Positions 18,532 to 26,473 of a DNA stretch of 34,538 nt are shown one piece after another. The translations under genes were made by a program, and so were the position numbers. Numbering within the stretch: the stretch's first letter is position 1; every line of letters begins with the position of its first letter. The notes under the pieces were generated by a model. The model was not told the origin of the DNA. It saw only the letters and a list, made by a program, of their open reading frames with translations, and did no database searches. The DNA is taken from assembly GCA_900316565.1 (NCBI GenBank), contig ONDK01000021.1, positions 1 through 34,538 on the forward strand, in the 5' to 3' direction. This DNA is from an uncultured Prevotella sp. GTDB taxonomy: Bacteria > Bacteroidota > Bacteroidia > Bacteroidales > Bacteroidaceae.

Positions 18532-18789
18532 TCAATTCCCATGGAAGGCTTTTTGAAGTTCGTCCCAACTCTGGAACCCGGCAAAAAGCGAAAGGCGGTC
18601 AAGAGTTTTCTTCTTGGGCTTTGGAGCGTTCTTCAGGTATCCCCATAGCTTCTGTATAGAACTGCCATTGAGGTTGATGTGATGCTTGCCCAGCTTCTCG
18701 GAGAGGCGCTCGAAGTCGGCTTCCACAATCTTGGCGTCAGCAAGCAGATGACCATGCTCAATAATCAAATTCTTCAAGTCTTTTTTCAT
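18532..18789 (-). CDS. Small hypothetical protein, possible HTH-like fold
   Basis: The product is 85 residues, basic and probably all-helical. I do not recognise a named family. The stretch from SSIQKLWGYLKNAPKPKKKTL to the end (LSLFAGFQSWDELQKAF) follows a pattern I associate with small Bacteroidetes proteins and domains. In these a 'LWGY...TLD.LA.F.G...W.EL' stretch resembles a DNA-binding helix-turn-helix. DNA binding is an inference. It is likely a real gene, because a perfect -33/-7 promoter sits 33 nt upstream and faces it. It diverges from the AICAR formyltransferase gene, whose promoter is only about 20 bp beyond its own. Confidence 0.7.
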   Translation of the reverse strand: MKKDLKNLIIEHGHLLADAKIVEADFERLSEKLGKHHINLNGSSIQKLWGYLKNAPKPKKKTLDRLSLFAGFQSWDELQKAFHGN

Positions 18790-18821
18790 AACATCATAAA
18801 ACTCTCTATTTTTCCTGGCTG

Positions 18822-18852
18822 CAAAAGTAATGGAAACATAGGAAACAACAAA
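18822..18852 (-). promoter_or_regulatory. Promoter of the 85-residue protein gene
   Basis: On the minus strand TTTG (18852-18849), 19 nt, TActTTTG (18829-18822): a full consensus match, 33 nt upstream of the start codon. Confidence 0.8.
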
Positions 18853-18871
18853 ATAAAAATGACTATTTTAT

Positions 18872-18902
18872 TTTGATATTCATTACGATTATGTTAATTT
18901 TG
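18872..18902 (+). promoter_or_regulatory. Promoter of the AICAR formyltransferase gene
   Basis: TTTG (18872-18875), 19 nt, TAatTTTG (18895-18902). Transcription should begin near 18909, which rules out the in-frame ATG at 18904. Confidence 0.85.
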
Positions 18903-18933
18903 CATGCGAATTTACATATACCACATAAGTTAT

Positions 18934-20118
18934 ATGAAAGAATTAGCATTAAAGTACGGATGTAATCCGAACCAAAAGCCCTCCCGCGTATATATGGAAG
19001 AGGGTGAACTCCCATTCGAAGTACTTAATGGCCGACCTGGCTACATCAATCTGCTCGACGCTCTGAACAGCTGGCAGCTGGTCAAAGAGCTTAAGGCTGC
19101 AACCGGTATGCCCGCCGCTGCATCGTTCAAGCATGTCAGCCCTGCTGGAGCCGCAGTGGGCCTGCCACTGAGCGACACGCTGAAGAGAATCTATTTCGTT
19201 GATGACATCGACTTCGAACTTACCCCTCTGGCCAACGCCTACGCACGCGCCCGCGGTGCTGACCGTATGTGTTCCTACGGAGACTTCTGCGCTCTGAGCG
19301 ACACGGTCGATGTGGCTACGGCAAAACTCATAAAGCGTGAGGTCAGCGACGGTGTCATAGCACCGGGATACGAGCCCGAGGCCCTTGAGATCCTGAAGAA
19401 GAAAAAGCGCGGCAACTACTGCGTCATACAGATAGACCCAGAATATCGCCCGAACCCTATAGAACACAAGCAGGTCTTCGGCGTCACCTTCGAGCAGGGA
19501 CGTAACGAGGTCGACCTCAACGACCCGAAGCTCTTCGAGAACATTCCTACAAAGAACAAGACATTCACTCTGGAGGCTATCCGCGACCTGAAGATAGCGC
19601 TTATAACCTTGAAGTACACTCAGAGCAACTCTGTTTGCTACGTTAAGGACGGACAGGCCATAGGCATCGGTGCGGGACAGCAGAGCCGTATTCACTGCAC
19701 ACGTCTTGCCGGTGACAAAGCCGATGAGTGGTGGCTACGTCAGTGCCCGAAGGTGCTGAACCTGCCGTTTAAGGAGGATATACGCCGTGCTGACCGTGAC
19801 AACGCCATCAATGTTTATCTCTCAGAGGATGAGCACGACGACGTCCTTCGCGACGGTGCATGGCAGAACTTCTTCACCCGTCAGCCGGAGGTGTTCACCC
19901 GTGAGGAGGAGAAAGAGTGGATTGCCAAGAACCAGAATGTTTGTCTGGGCAGTGATGCCTTCTTCCCATTCGGCGACAACATCGAGCGCGCTCACCGTAG
20001 CGGCGTGGAGTATGTGGCCCAGGCCGGAGGAAGCATCCGAGACGATAATGTCATCGACACTTGCGACAAGTACGGCATCGTCATGGCTATGACCGGTGTC
20101 CGCTTGTTCCATCACTAA
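18934..20118 (+). CDS. Stand-alone AICAR formyltransferase (PurH transformylase domain)
   Basis: This enzyme transfers a formyl group from 10-formyl-THF to AICAR to give FAICAR, the penultimate step of IMP synthesis. The protein has 394 residues and opens with LKYGCNPNQKPSRVYME. It contains the catalytic Lys-His motif SFKHVSPAGAAVG and later SNSVCYVKDGQAIGIGAGQQSR and LGSDAFFPFGDNIERA. Bifunctional PurH is about 510 residues; here the N-terminal IMP cyclohydrolase (MGS-like) domain is absent, so IMP cyclisation needs another gene. The full-length collinear match and intact promoter argue that this is a natural form, not a truncation. The start at 18934 follows from the promoter position. Confidence 0.93.
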   Translation: MKELALKYGCNPNQKPSRVYMEEGELPFEVLNGRPGYINLLDALNSWQLVKELKAATGMPAAASFKHVSPAGAAVGLPLSDTLKRIYFVDDIDFELTPLANAYARARGADRMCSYGDFCALSDTVDVATAKLIKREVSDGVIAPGYEPEALEILKKKKRGNYCVIQIDPEYRPNPIEHKQVFGVTFEQGRNEVDLNDPKLFENIPTKNKTFTLEAIRDLKIALITLKYTQSNSVCYVKDGQAIGIGAGQQSRIHCTRLAGDKADEWWLRQCPKVLNLPFKEDIRRADRDNAINVYLSEDEHDDVLRDGAWQNFFTRQPEVFTREEEKEWIAKNQNVCLGSDAFFPFGDNIERAHRSGVEYVAQAGGSIRDDNVIDTCDKYGIVMAMTGVRLFHH

Positions 20119-20132
20119 TAGCTGAGACGTAT

Positions 20133-20207
20133 AAGGTGAGAAGGAAAGAAGTCAGCCGACGAACGTTCGCTCCTGTCTCCTTGCCTTTTCACCTTTTCCT
20201 TTTTTAT
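20133..20207 (+). terminator. Probable terminator after the AICAR formyltransferase gene
   Basis: AAGGTGAGAAGG (20133-20144) pairs with CCTTTTCACCTT (20184-20195), with one G-U pair, and is followed by TTCCTTTTTTA. The loop contains the palindrome CGAACGTTCG (20160-20169). Confidence 0.6.
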
Positions 20208-20253
20208 AAATCATTTTTCCTTTTCCACCAAACACTTTTTTACTTTTAACGAT

Positions 20254-20454
20254 ATGGACGATTTCGAGAAAATAATAGAGAACGGAATAACCTTCAAAGG
20301 CGCCCCAAAGAAAAAAGCCGACGACGGGAAGGTGAAGACCAAGGCTAAGAAAAAGAAATATATCACCGGCGCACACGGCTCCGGCAGTGCAAAACAGAAG
20401 GCAAAATACCGTGAGCAAAGGGCAAACAGAAAGTCGCAGCGCAGGAAAAAATGA
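20254..20454 (+). CDS. Small lysine-rich hypothetical protein
   Basis: The frame encodes 66 residues with an acidic start (MDDFEKIIENGITF) and a strongly basic remainder rich in K, R and A, ending KSQRRKK. There is no signal peptide or membrane segment. The composition suggests binding to nucleic acid or ribosomes, but no family is recognised. It begins 135 bp after the AICAR formyltransferase stop. No clear promoter is seen, though the T- and C-rich DNA just upstream could be part of a leader. The ATG and the lack of a competing frame make it plausible, not certain. Confidence 0.6.
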   Translation: MDDFEKIIENGITFKGAPKKKADDGKVKTKAKKKKYITGAHGSGSAKQKAKYREQRANRKSQRRKK

Positions 20455-20558
20455 CATTCCATACGACTGTTGTATCTATGCAAATTGGTTATAATTCATG
20501 TTTTTTTAGGTCAAATTGTAAAAATATGTTGCTTAACATAAAAAATATTGATAAATAA

Positions 20559-20590
20559 TTTGCATGGTAAACAAAAATCCCTTATCTTTG
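20559..20590 (+). promoter_or_regulatory. Promoter of a candidate small RNA
   Basis: TTTG (20559-20562), 20 nt, TAtcTTTG (20583-20590): a full consensus match with no coding frame downstream before the terminator at 20651. Confidence 0.8.
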
Positions 20591-20596
20591 CAAACG

Positions 20597-20683
20597 TTAT
20601 CCTGAATACAATCTTTTTACCTTAAAAAGCTAATACCTATTGAGATTGAGTGCCTAGCGCTGTGAAGCGGCAGGCATTTTTTT
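20597..20683 (+). ncRNA. Candidate small RNA of about 87 nt
   Basis: A consensus promoter (20559-20590) predicts transcription from about 20597. A terminator hairpin with a seven-T tail ends at 20683, before the separate truA promoter at 20711. No start codon and frame of useful length lies between. The predicted RNA has a 5' hairpin (CTTTTT at 20613-20618 with AAAAAG at 20624-20629), an unpaired middle and the terminator stem. It could be a trans-acting sRNA or a short structural RNA. I cannot match it to a named family. Confidence 0.5.
20651..20683 (+). terminator. Terminator of the candidate small RNA
   Basis: TGCCT (20651-20655) pairs with AGGCA (20672-20676), continued inward by GCT/AGC pairing, and is followed by seven Ts. 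It lies just upstream of the truA promoter. Confidence 0.85.
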
Positions 20684-20710
20684 ATGTCCCTAAATCAAAT
20701 AGCCATTTAT

Positions 20711-20741
20711 TTTGTATTTCATTATTATTAACGTACCTTTG
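20711..20741 (+). promoter_or_regulatory. Promoter of truA
   Basis: TTTG (20711-20714), 19 nt, TAccTTTG (20734-20741). Transcription should start near 20748, leaving a leader of only about 9 nt before the ATG at 20757. Confidence 0.85.
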
Positions 20742-20756
20742 CACTCACAAAAGAAT

Positions 20757-21494
20757 ATGCAAAGATATTTCATACATCTCAGTTACGACGGCGCCAACTA
20801 TCACGGATGGCAGATACAACCCAACGGCAGTTCTGTGGAGGAAACGATAGAGAAAGCCCTTACCACACTACTGCGGAAGCCTATCGACATCACGGGAGCC
20901 GGCAGAACGGACAGCGGAGTTAACGCCAGTTGCATGGTGGCGCACTTCGATGTCGCTGAAGGTGTGGTCGGCGACTGTGCCCAGTTGACGTTCCGACTGA
21001 ACAGATTATTGCCATGCGACATTGCCATCAGCAAAATAGAACCGGTAAACGGAGACATGCACGCACGCTTCTCCGCCACGGCTCGTACATATCGTTATTA
21101 CATACACACGGAGAAAGATCCGTTTCTTAGGCGTTATTCGTGGGAGGTGCACTATAAGCTCGACTTCGTCCGCATGACGGAGGCTGCGCACTATCTCCTT
21201 GGTGAGAAAGACTTCAAATGCTTCTGCAAGGCCGGTGCTGACGTGAAGACGACCATCTGTAATGTTACCGACGCTCATTTCGAGCGGGATAAAGGCTCGC
21301 AGTATGTGTTTTGTATCACCGCCAACCGCTTCCTCCGCAATATGGTTCGTGCTGTTGTGGGGACACTGATTGATGTGGGACGTGGGCGTATGACGCTCGA
21401 TGACTTCCGGCGTATCGTGGACAGTGGCTCGCGCAGCGATGCAGGCGAGAGTGTGCCGGGCTATGCGCTGTTCCTCTCTGACATAAAGTACTGA
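20757..21494 (+). CDS. truA: tRNA pseudouridine(38-40) synthase
   Basis: TruA makes pseudouridine at positions 38-40 of the tRNA anticodon arm. The protein has 245 residues, the normal size. The catalytic aspartate is in GAGRTDSGVNA; the start FIHLSYDGANYHGWQIQPN and the later FLRNMVRAVVGTLIDVGRG are both typical. The frame extends upstream to 20712, but that part lies inside the promoter, so the ATG at 20757 is chosen. It is transcribed alone. A short palindrome (ACTGAGC-A-GCTCAGT, 21490-21504) covers the stop codon. Confidence 0.95.
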   Translation: MQRYFIHLSYDGANYHGWQIQPNGSSVEETIEKALTTLLRKPIDITGAGRTDSGVNASCMVAHFDVAEGVVGDCAQLTFRLNRLLPCDIAISKIEPVNGDMHARFSATARTYRYYIHTEKDPFLRRYSWEVHYKLDFVRMTEAAHYLLGEKDFKCFCKAGADVKTTICNVTDAHFERDKGSQYVFCITANRFLRNMVRAVVGTLIDVGRGRMTLDDFRRIVDSGSRSDAGESVPGYALFLSDIKY

Positions 21495-21597
21495 GCAGCT
21501 CAGTGAAGATAAGACACAATATCTTATTTTCCATTCATTCCATATATTAAAATCAAACGGGGAATAACATGTTCCCACATTACATTCGACATATATT

Positions 21598-22536
21598 ATG
21601 TGGTTGTTATTAGCATTTCTCTCAGCGGCTCTGCTGGGATTTTATGATTCCTTTAAGAAAAAGGCACTTCAAGACAACGCCGTGTCCACGGTGCTCTTTC
21701 TCAACACTTTCTTCTGCACGCTCATCTTCGTACCGTTGATAGTACTGTCGTATACCACCACTGTGCTCGACGGAAGTATCTTCCATGTGGCCAGTGGCGG
21801 TTGGGAGGTTCATAAATGGATAATCCTCAAGAGTGTCATCGTCCTCTCGTCGTGGATATGCGGCTATCTCGGAATGAAACGTGTGCCTTTGACTATCTAT
21901 GGGCCTATAAATGCCACACGTCCCGTGTTGGTGCTTGTCGGTGCTATCTTCGTTTATGGGGAGCGGCTGAATGTGTGGCAGTGGACAGGTGTGCTGTTGG
22001 CTGTCGTCTCCTTCTTCATGCTCTCGCGGAGTAGTAAGAAGGAAGGCATCTCCTTCAGTCATAACAAAGGAATATGGTTTATCGTGGTTGGTGCCGTCTT
22101 AGGTGCTGTCAGTGGACTGTACGATAAGTTCCTGATGAATCCCAAGGGCCTGGCACTCGACAGGATGATTGTCCAGAGCTGGTACAACTTCTATCAGATG
22201 ATAATGATGGGAATAGTCCTGGCAGTCATACATCATAGTTCATCGCCATCGCCGAAGTCGTTCTTCAGTGCCATCAGAGAGGGTCTTCATGGCAACGGCA
22301 TGGTAACGATATTCATGATATCGGTCTTTCTCAGCGCTGCCGACTTCGTATATTTCTATGCCTTGTCATTGCCTGGCGCCATGATTTCTATTGTTTCCAT
22401 GGTGCGTCGTGGTAGTGTTATCGTTAGTTTCCTCTTTGGTGCGGCTTTCTTCCATGAGAAGAACCTGCGGTCGAAGGCTGTCGACCTCGCTCTTGTCCTC
22501 CTTGGAATGATTTTCTTGTGGATAGGTGGCGAATAA
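21598..22536 (+). CDS. EamA/DMT-family transporter
   Basis: This inner-membrane protein of 312 residues has about 10 hydrophobic segments in two halves of five, as in EamA (RhaT/YdcZ-like) drug/metabolite transporters. The half-repeats show in YGPINATRPVLVLVGAIFVYGERLNVWQWTGVLLAVVSFFML and, at the end, GAMISIVSMVRRGSVIVSFLFGAAFFHEKNLRSKAVDLALVLLGMIFLWIGG. The substrate is unknown. There is no strong promoter between truA and this gene, so a shared transcript is possible (104-bp gap). It converges with comEC; only a weak 7-bp hairpin (22567-22590) lies between them. Confidence 0.88.
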   Translation: MWLLLAFLSAALLGFYDSFKKKALQDNAVSTVLFLNTFFCTLIFVPLIVLSYTTTVLDGSIFHVASGGWEVHKWIILKSVIVLSSWICGYLGMKRVPLTIYGPINATRPVLVLVGAIFVYGERLNVWQWTGVLLAVVSFFMLSRSSKKEGISFSHNKGIWFIVVGAVLGAVSGLYDKFLMNPKGLALDRMIVQSWYNFYQMIMMGIVLAVIHHSSSPSPKSFFSAIREGLHGNGMVTIFMISVFLSAADFVYFYALSLPGAMISIVSMVRRGSVIVSFLFGAAFFHEKNLRSKAVDLALVLLGMIFLWIGGE

Positions 22537-22583
22537 GGATGTGAAATGTCTGGGCTTGTGTGTGCTGCCTTAGGACTGACAAT

Positions 22584-24110
22584 CTAAGGCCGCCGGTCGT
22601 CGATGTTGCTGAAGAAGTCAATGGTGAAGTAAACTGTGAAAAGGAATATATAAACGGCAAGGACCTGAAGCGGTGACAGACTGATGCCGTCGATGCTCGC
22701 TCCTGGCAGTGATGCTATCCGGTGGAGAACTGTGTTCATGAAGCCGGTGATGAGGATAAGCGCTGAAGCTATATGGCTTGCCAACAGATGCCACCAGGAG
22801 AGAACCGCCAATGCGACTACACCATAGAGAATGATGGTTGCGCAGGGTATTACGATGAGGTTGGTGATGATAAAATAGCATGAGAAACGACCGAAATAAT
22901 AAGCTACCAGTGGGGCCGTTCCCACTTGCGCGGCTATCGACACCGAGATAACTCCCCAAATCATATACAGCAGTTTCTGGAAGATGTTCTTCGGCAAATG
23001 CCTTGGCCGCATCAACGGTTCCAGCATGGCGATGCCCAGAACAGCCATGAACGACATCTCAAAGCCTATGTCGTAGAGGGTCAGCGGATTCCATAGTAAC
23101 ATCACGAAGGCCGCGAAGGACAACGAGTTGAGCAATACGCTTCCGCGGTTGAGTATCATTACCATTGAGACTATAGTCAGCATGACGGCGGAACGCACTA
23201 CTGACGCTGACATCCCGACCAGGACGACGTATGACCATACGGCAAGCATTATCAGCACTTGTGGCAGCCACCGGCGGCGATAGCCGAAGGTCAGCAGCAG
23301 AAGGATGGTGTAGATGATGCTGAGATGAAGGCCCGACAGTGCCAGCACATGTGAGGCACCGGCAATGGAATAGTCCTCCCGCAGCTCCTTGGACAGTGCA
23401 GACTTGTCGCCGAGGGTCATTGCTGCCAGAACGGCATAGCTGCTGCCATCGGCGCCATAGCAGCGGTAACGCTCAAGCAGTTTCTCCCTTATTCTTCTGG
23501 CCTCCACAGTTGCCCTTTGCATGTATGAGAGGGATGTGAGGTCTATCTCCGCTTTACGCCAACTATTATAAAAGATGAATGTCTCTGCGGCAAACCCGCT
23601 CTGACGAAGCCATGCGGCATAGTCGAAGGTGGAGCCCGCGAAGTTGTGCGGTGGTTCCAACAGTGATGTTGCTGTGATGCCGTCGCCGACATGCAGACGC
23701 TGCCAACGGTTCTGTACTGTGTCGCGGAGGATGGACGCGCGTACCTTCAGAGGCTTTCCGTCGCCAATGATGAGCAGGTCTGTCTGAACAACTCTGCCGT
23801 GGACGGATGGCTCTGTAGTCAGGACGGCATTATATACAACCTCATCCTTTGGCAGGGGGACGTTCATCTTGTCCAAGGTGTTTGTTATGAGATATGCGCC
23901 TAAGGTGAGGAAGGTCAGTCCTATGGCTAAAGACTGTCCTACCGGTGAGCGGCGCAAGAGGAAGGCTGCGGTCAGGCAGACGGCTGTAGCCACTAAGAGT
24001 ATGTACGATGGAATGTAAGGGAAAGCCAACTTGCCCGTGATAATACCCATAATGAGCATTATTACGACCCGTAGCATCGGGTAGAGTTGTAGTTTTCTGG
24101 CTGTCAGCAT
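22584..24110 (-). CDS. ComEC/Rec2-family membrane protein without the metallo-hydrolase domain
   Basis: This 508-residue protein has many membrane segments. The N-terminal DUF4131-like region (residues about 10-190) precedes the competence domain. The latter is marked by AGASHVLALSGLHLSIIY, SASVVRSAVMLTIVSMVMILNRG and YDIGFEMSFMAVLGIA. ComEC forms the DNA channel in naturally competent bacteria. Full-length proteins (about 700-800 residues) carry a C-terminal metallo-beta-lactamase-like domain, which is missing here. The protein ends naturally with a short hydrophilic tail, and shorter forms are common in Bacteroidetes. DNA uptake in this organism is not shown. It is the last gene of the minus-strand group, 72 bp after pgeF. 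Confidence 0.88.
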   Translation of the reverse strand: MLTARKLQLYPMLRVVIMLIMGIITGKLAFPYIPSYILLVATAVCLTAAFLLRRSPVGQSLAIGLTFLTLGAYLITNTLDKMNVPLPKDEVVYNAVLTTEPSVHGRVVQTDLLIIGDGKPLKVRASILRDTVQNRWQRLHVGDGITATSLLEPPHNFAGSTFDYAAWLRQSGFAAETFIFYNSWRKAEIDLTSLSYMQRATVEARRIREKLLERYRCYGADGSSYAVLAAMTLGDKSALSKELREDYSIAGASHVLALSGLHLSIIYTILLLLTFGYRRRWLPQVLIMLAVWSYVVLVGMSASVVRSAVMLTIVSMVMILNRGSVLLNSLSFAAFVMLLWNPLTLYDIGFEMSFMAVLGIAMLEPLMRPRHLPKNIFQKLLYMIWGVISVSIAAQVGTAPLVAYYFGRFSCYFIITNLIVIPCATIILYGVVALAVLSWWHLLASHIASALILITGFMNTVLHRIASLPGASIDGISLSPLQVLAVYIFLFTVYFTIDFFSNIDDRRP

Positions 24111-24182
24111 GGGTAGGCGATAGATTTAAGTGGTAGAAGGTTAACGTGAGGTTCTAGCCCATTGCAAGAGAAAGGTCCTATG

Positions 24183-24995
24183 TTAACGGATTACTATTCC
24201 CGTATACATCGTGCCAAATCCCGATTTCAAACGGCGAGCTGAGAAAAATTCATCATGGCGGTCATAGGTGTCTATGCCGCTGAGGGCGATATTCTCGGGC
24301 TTCAGACCAGCTGCGATGAGCTGAAGACGGTTGCATTCCGGGAGGTCGATATGCCATTTCTCTTCGTTACCGGCCTCTTTCCCAGGATGCATGGGCGGAT
24401 ACTTGCGTGCTATCTTCGTCATGTCGAAACCTGCTCTGGAGAACGTGTCGTAGACCTCCTGGCCTATCTCGAAGTTCTTTAGTGTGATACCTGGTCCGAT
24501 GATGGCATGGATATCCTCAGGCTGCGAGCCAAACTCGTCGGTCATAAAGGCGACGAGCTTCTCGCCGATGCGTTTAACTGTGCCTCGCCAACCGGCGTGT
24601 GCCGCACCGACGGCTCGCTTCTTGGAATCAAAGAACAGCAGGGGAATGCAGTCGGCGGTGAACACCCCTATGCAAGTCCTTGGCATGTCGGTGACGACAC
24701 CGTCGACACCTTCCAGCCATCTTTCCCGTTCCTCTTCGCTAAAGTTGAGATATCTCTCGTCAATATGGCGGAGGTTGGTCTCATGTATCTGATGCTGACG
24801 GACGATATGGTCAGCGTCGATGCCTAATTCCATAGCTACAGCCTCCAGGTTCTTCCTTACCGACGACGGATTGTCCCCACGGTGCGGGTTTATGTTCAGC
24901 GAGGCGTAGTTATCCTTGCTGTATCCTCCGTGTCGGGTGGTGGTGAAAGCGGTGACGCCTTCCCATAAGTTATAGTAATGTAAGACTGCTGCCAT
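24183..24995 (-). CDS. pgeF: PgeF/YfiH-type laccase-domain protein
   Basis: This is a cytoplasmic protein of 270 residues. The family was first called polyphenol oxidase. Later work gives it purine nucleoside phosphorylase/adenosine deaminase activity and a role in clearing faulty peptidoglycan precursors. The conserved metal-binding residues are in RQHQIHETN, TADCIPLLF and GAAHAGWRGTVKRIGEKLV; AIIGPGITLKNFEIG follows. It lies 52 bp after obgE and is probably in the same transcript. The nearby hpt and adk genes are also purine-related. Confidence 0.9.
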   Translation of the reverse strand: MAAVLHYYNLWEGVTAFTTTRHGGYSKDNYASLNINPHRGDNPSSVRKNLEAVAMELGIDADHIVRQHQIHETNLRHIDERYLNFSEEERERWLEGVDGVVTDMPRTCIGVFTADCIPLLFFDSKKRAVGAAHAGWRGTVKRIGEKLVAFMTDEFGSQPEDIHAIIGPGITLKNFEIGQEVYDTFSRAGFDMTKIARKYPPMHPGKEAGNEEKWHIDLPECNRLQLIAAGLKPENIALSGIDTYDRHDEFFSARRLKSGFGTMYTGIVIR

Positions 24996-25047
24996 GATTC
25001 TTGTTAAGCAATAATTTTGTCAGGGTGTTGTGATGAGGCTGAATGAA

Positions 25048-26208
25048 TCAGTCGTCGGTATACTCGAAGTCGTCGAGGTCCTCCTCGCCGTCCTCCGTAT
25101 CGTCGTCGAGGTCTTCGTCTGCATCCTCGTCGGCGAGCTCTTCCTTGAACCTCGTCATATCCTTGTCGCGGTGCACAAGGGTGTCCTCGGCGGTAATCTC
25201 CTGGAGCTTGTTGCTCTCGGAGTTGAGCTCCTGCCAGAGGATATCCTTCAGCTCGTCAATGCCCTTGCCGGTAACGGCGGAGATGAACACTACCGGCAGG
25301 TCGTCGGGGAGTGTCTCCTTGAGCATCTCTATAAGCTCGTCATCAAGGAGGTCGCTCTTTGTTACGGCCAGCACGCGGTGCTTCTCCAGCATCTCAGGGT
25401 TGAACTTGCGGAGCTCATTGAGCAGAACTTCATAGTCGTGCTTGATGTCATCGGTGTCGCCGGGGACCATGAACAGCAGAAGAGAGTTGCGCTCGATGTG
25501 GCGAAGAAAACGGAGTCCGAGTCCGCGGCCTTCACTGGCGCCTTCGATGATACCCGGGATGTCGGCCATCACAAAGCTCTGGCTGTCGCGATAAGGCACG
25601 ATGCCTAGCGATGGCTCCATGGTGGTGAATGGATAGTTGGCTATCTTCGGCTTGGCACTCGACACGGCGGAGAGCAATGTGGACTTTCCGGCGTTTGGGA
25701 AGCCTACGAGTCCTACATCGGCGAGCAGCTTCAGCTCGAGGATAACAGTCATCTCCTGCATCGGCTCACCGGGTTGCGCAAAACGTGGAGCCTGGTTTGT
25801 CGACGTGCGGAACTGGAAGTTGCCCAGTCCTCCGCGGCCGCCTTTAAGCAGCATAATGACTTGTCCGTCGTAGGTGACGTCGCATACGTACTTGCCGGTC
25901 TCCGCATTGTAGACGACGGTGCCACACGGCACGTCGATATACACATCCTTGCCGTCGGTGCCGTGGCACTTGTCGCGTCCGCCGTTGCCACCGTTGCCGG
26001 CGAAGATGTGGCGTTGGTACTTCAGGTGGAGCAGAGTCCAGTAGTTGTGGTTGCCACGCAGATAGACGTTTCCGCCACGGCCGCCGTCGCCACCGTCCGG
26101 TCCGCCATTGGGGTTATACTTCACGTGGCGAAGATGCATGGAACCGCGGCCGCCCTTTCCTGAACGGCACAGTATCTTTACGTAGTCTACAAAGTTGCTT
26201 TCGGGCAT
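25048..26208 (-). CDS. obgE: Obg-family GTPase
   Basis: ObgE/CgtA is an essential GTPase that binds the large ribosomal subunit and takes part in its assembly and in stress control. The protein has 386 residues. The glycine-rich Obg fold (residues 1 to about 158, e.g. [18 protein letters not shown]) precedes the G domain. There the P loop is GFPNAGKST, with [13 protein letters not shown] as switch [10 protein letters not shown] as G3 and TKSD as G4. The C-terminus is short and very acidic ([19 protein letters not shown]), as often seen in this family. It is preceded by a 22-bp tandem repeat array in the gap from adk. Confidence 0.97.
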   Translation of the reverse strand: MPESNFVDYVKILCRSGKGGRGSMHLRHVKYNPNGGPDGGDGGRGGNVYLRGNHNYWTLLHLKYQRHIFAGNGGNGGRDKCHGTDGKDVYIDVPCGTVVYNAETGKYVCDVTYDGQVIMLLKGGRGGLGNFQFRTSTNQAPRFAQPGEPMQEMTVILELKLLADVGLVGFPNAGKSTLLSAVSSAKPKIANYPFTTMEPSLGIVPYRDSQSFVMADIPGIIEGASEGRGLGLRFLRHIERNSLLLFMVPGDTDDIKHDYEVLLNELRKFNPEMLEKHRVLAVTKSDLLDDELIEMLKETLPDDLPVVFISAVTGKGIDELKDILWQELNSESNKLQEITAEDTLVHRDKDMTRFKEELADEDADEDLDDDTEDGEEDLDDFEYTDD

Positions 26209-26295
26209 AAGGAAATGAAAACCTTCGTCCTTCCGCCTCTCATGGTGATGAAGGCGGACAGGACTCCGGATATTATTAGTGAATGGTTATCAATA

Positions 26296-26430
26296 TTATA
26301 TGTCGCAGAACGCTGTTTTACATGTTGCAGAGCACTGCTGCGTTATACGTCGCAGAATACGGCATTATATGTCATAGAACACTACATTACATGTTGTAGA
26401 GTACTGCGTTATACATTGCAGAAGGCAGCG
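26296..26430. repeat. Six-unit tandem repeat with a 22-bp period
   Basis: Six degenerate copies of about TTAYAYGTYGCAGARYACTG start at 26296, 26318, 26343, 26365, 26387 and 26409. All are 22 bp except the second, which is 25 bp. The array lies between the adk stop (44 bp away) and the obgE start (88 bp away), so it is probably transcribed. No long open frame fits it. Confidence 0.85.
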
Positions 26431-26473
26431 CCTCGTGTCGTATTTTCTTTCCGTCATGAGTTGAACCGGAGAC

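Noticed and set aside
18904-18933. N-terminal extension of the AICAR formyltransferase
   Set aside because: The ATG at 18904 precedes the predicted transcription start near 18909.
20712-20756. N-terminal extension of TruA
   Set aside because: It overlaps the truA promoter (20711-20741).
26296-26430. CRISPR array
   Set aside because: The 22-bp units follow each other directly, with no spacers and too much divergence; no cas genes are near.
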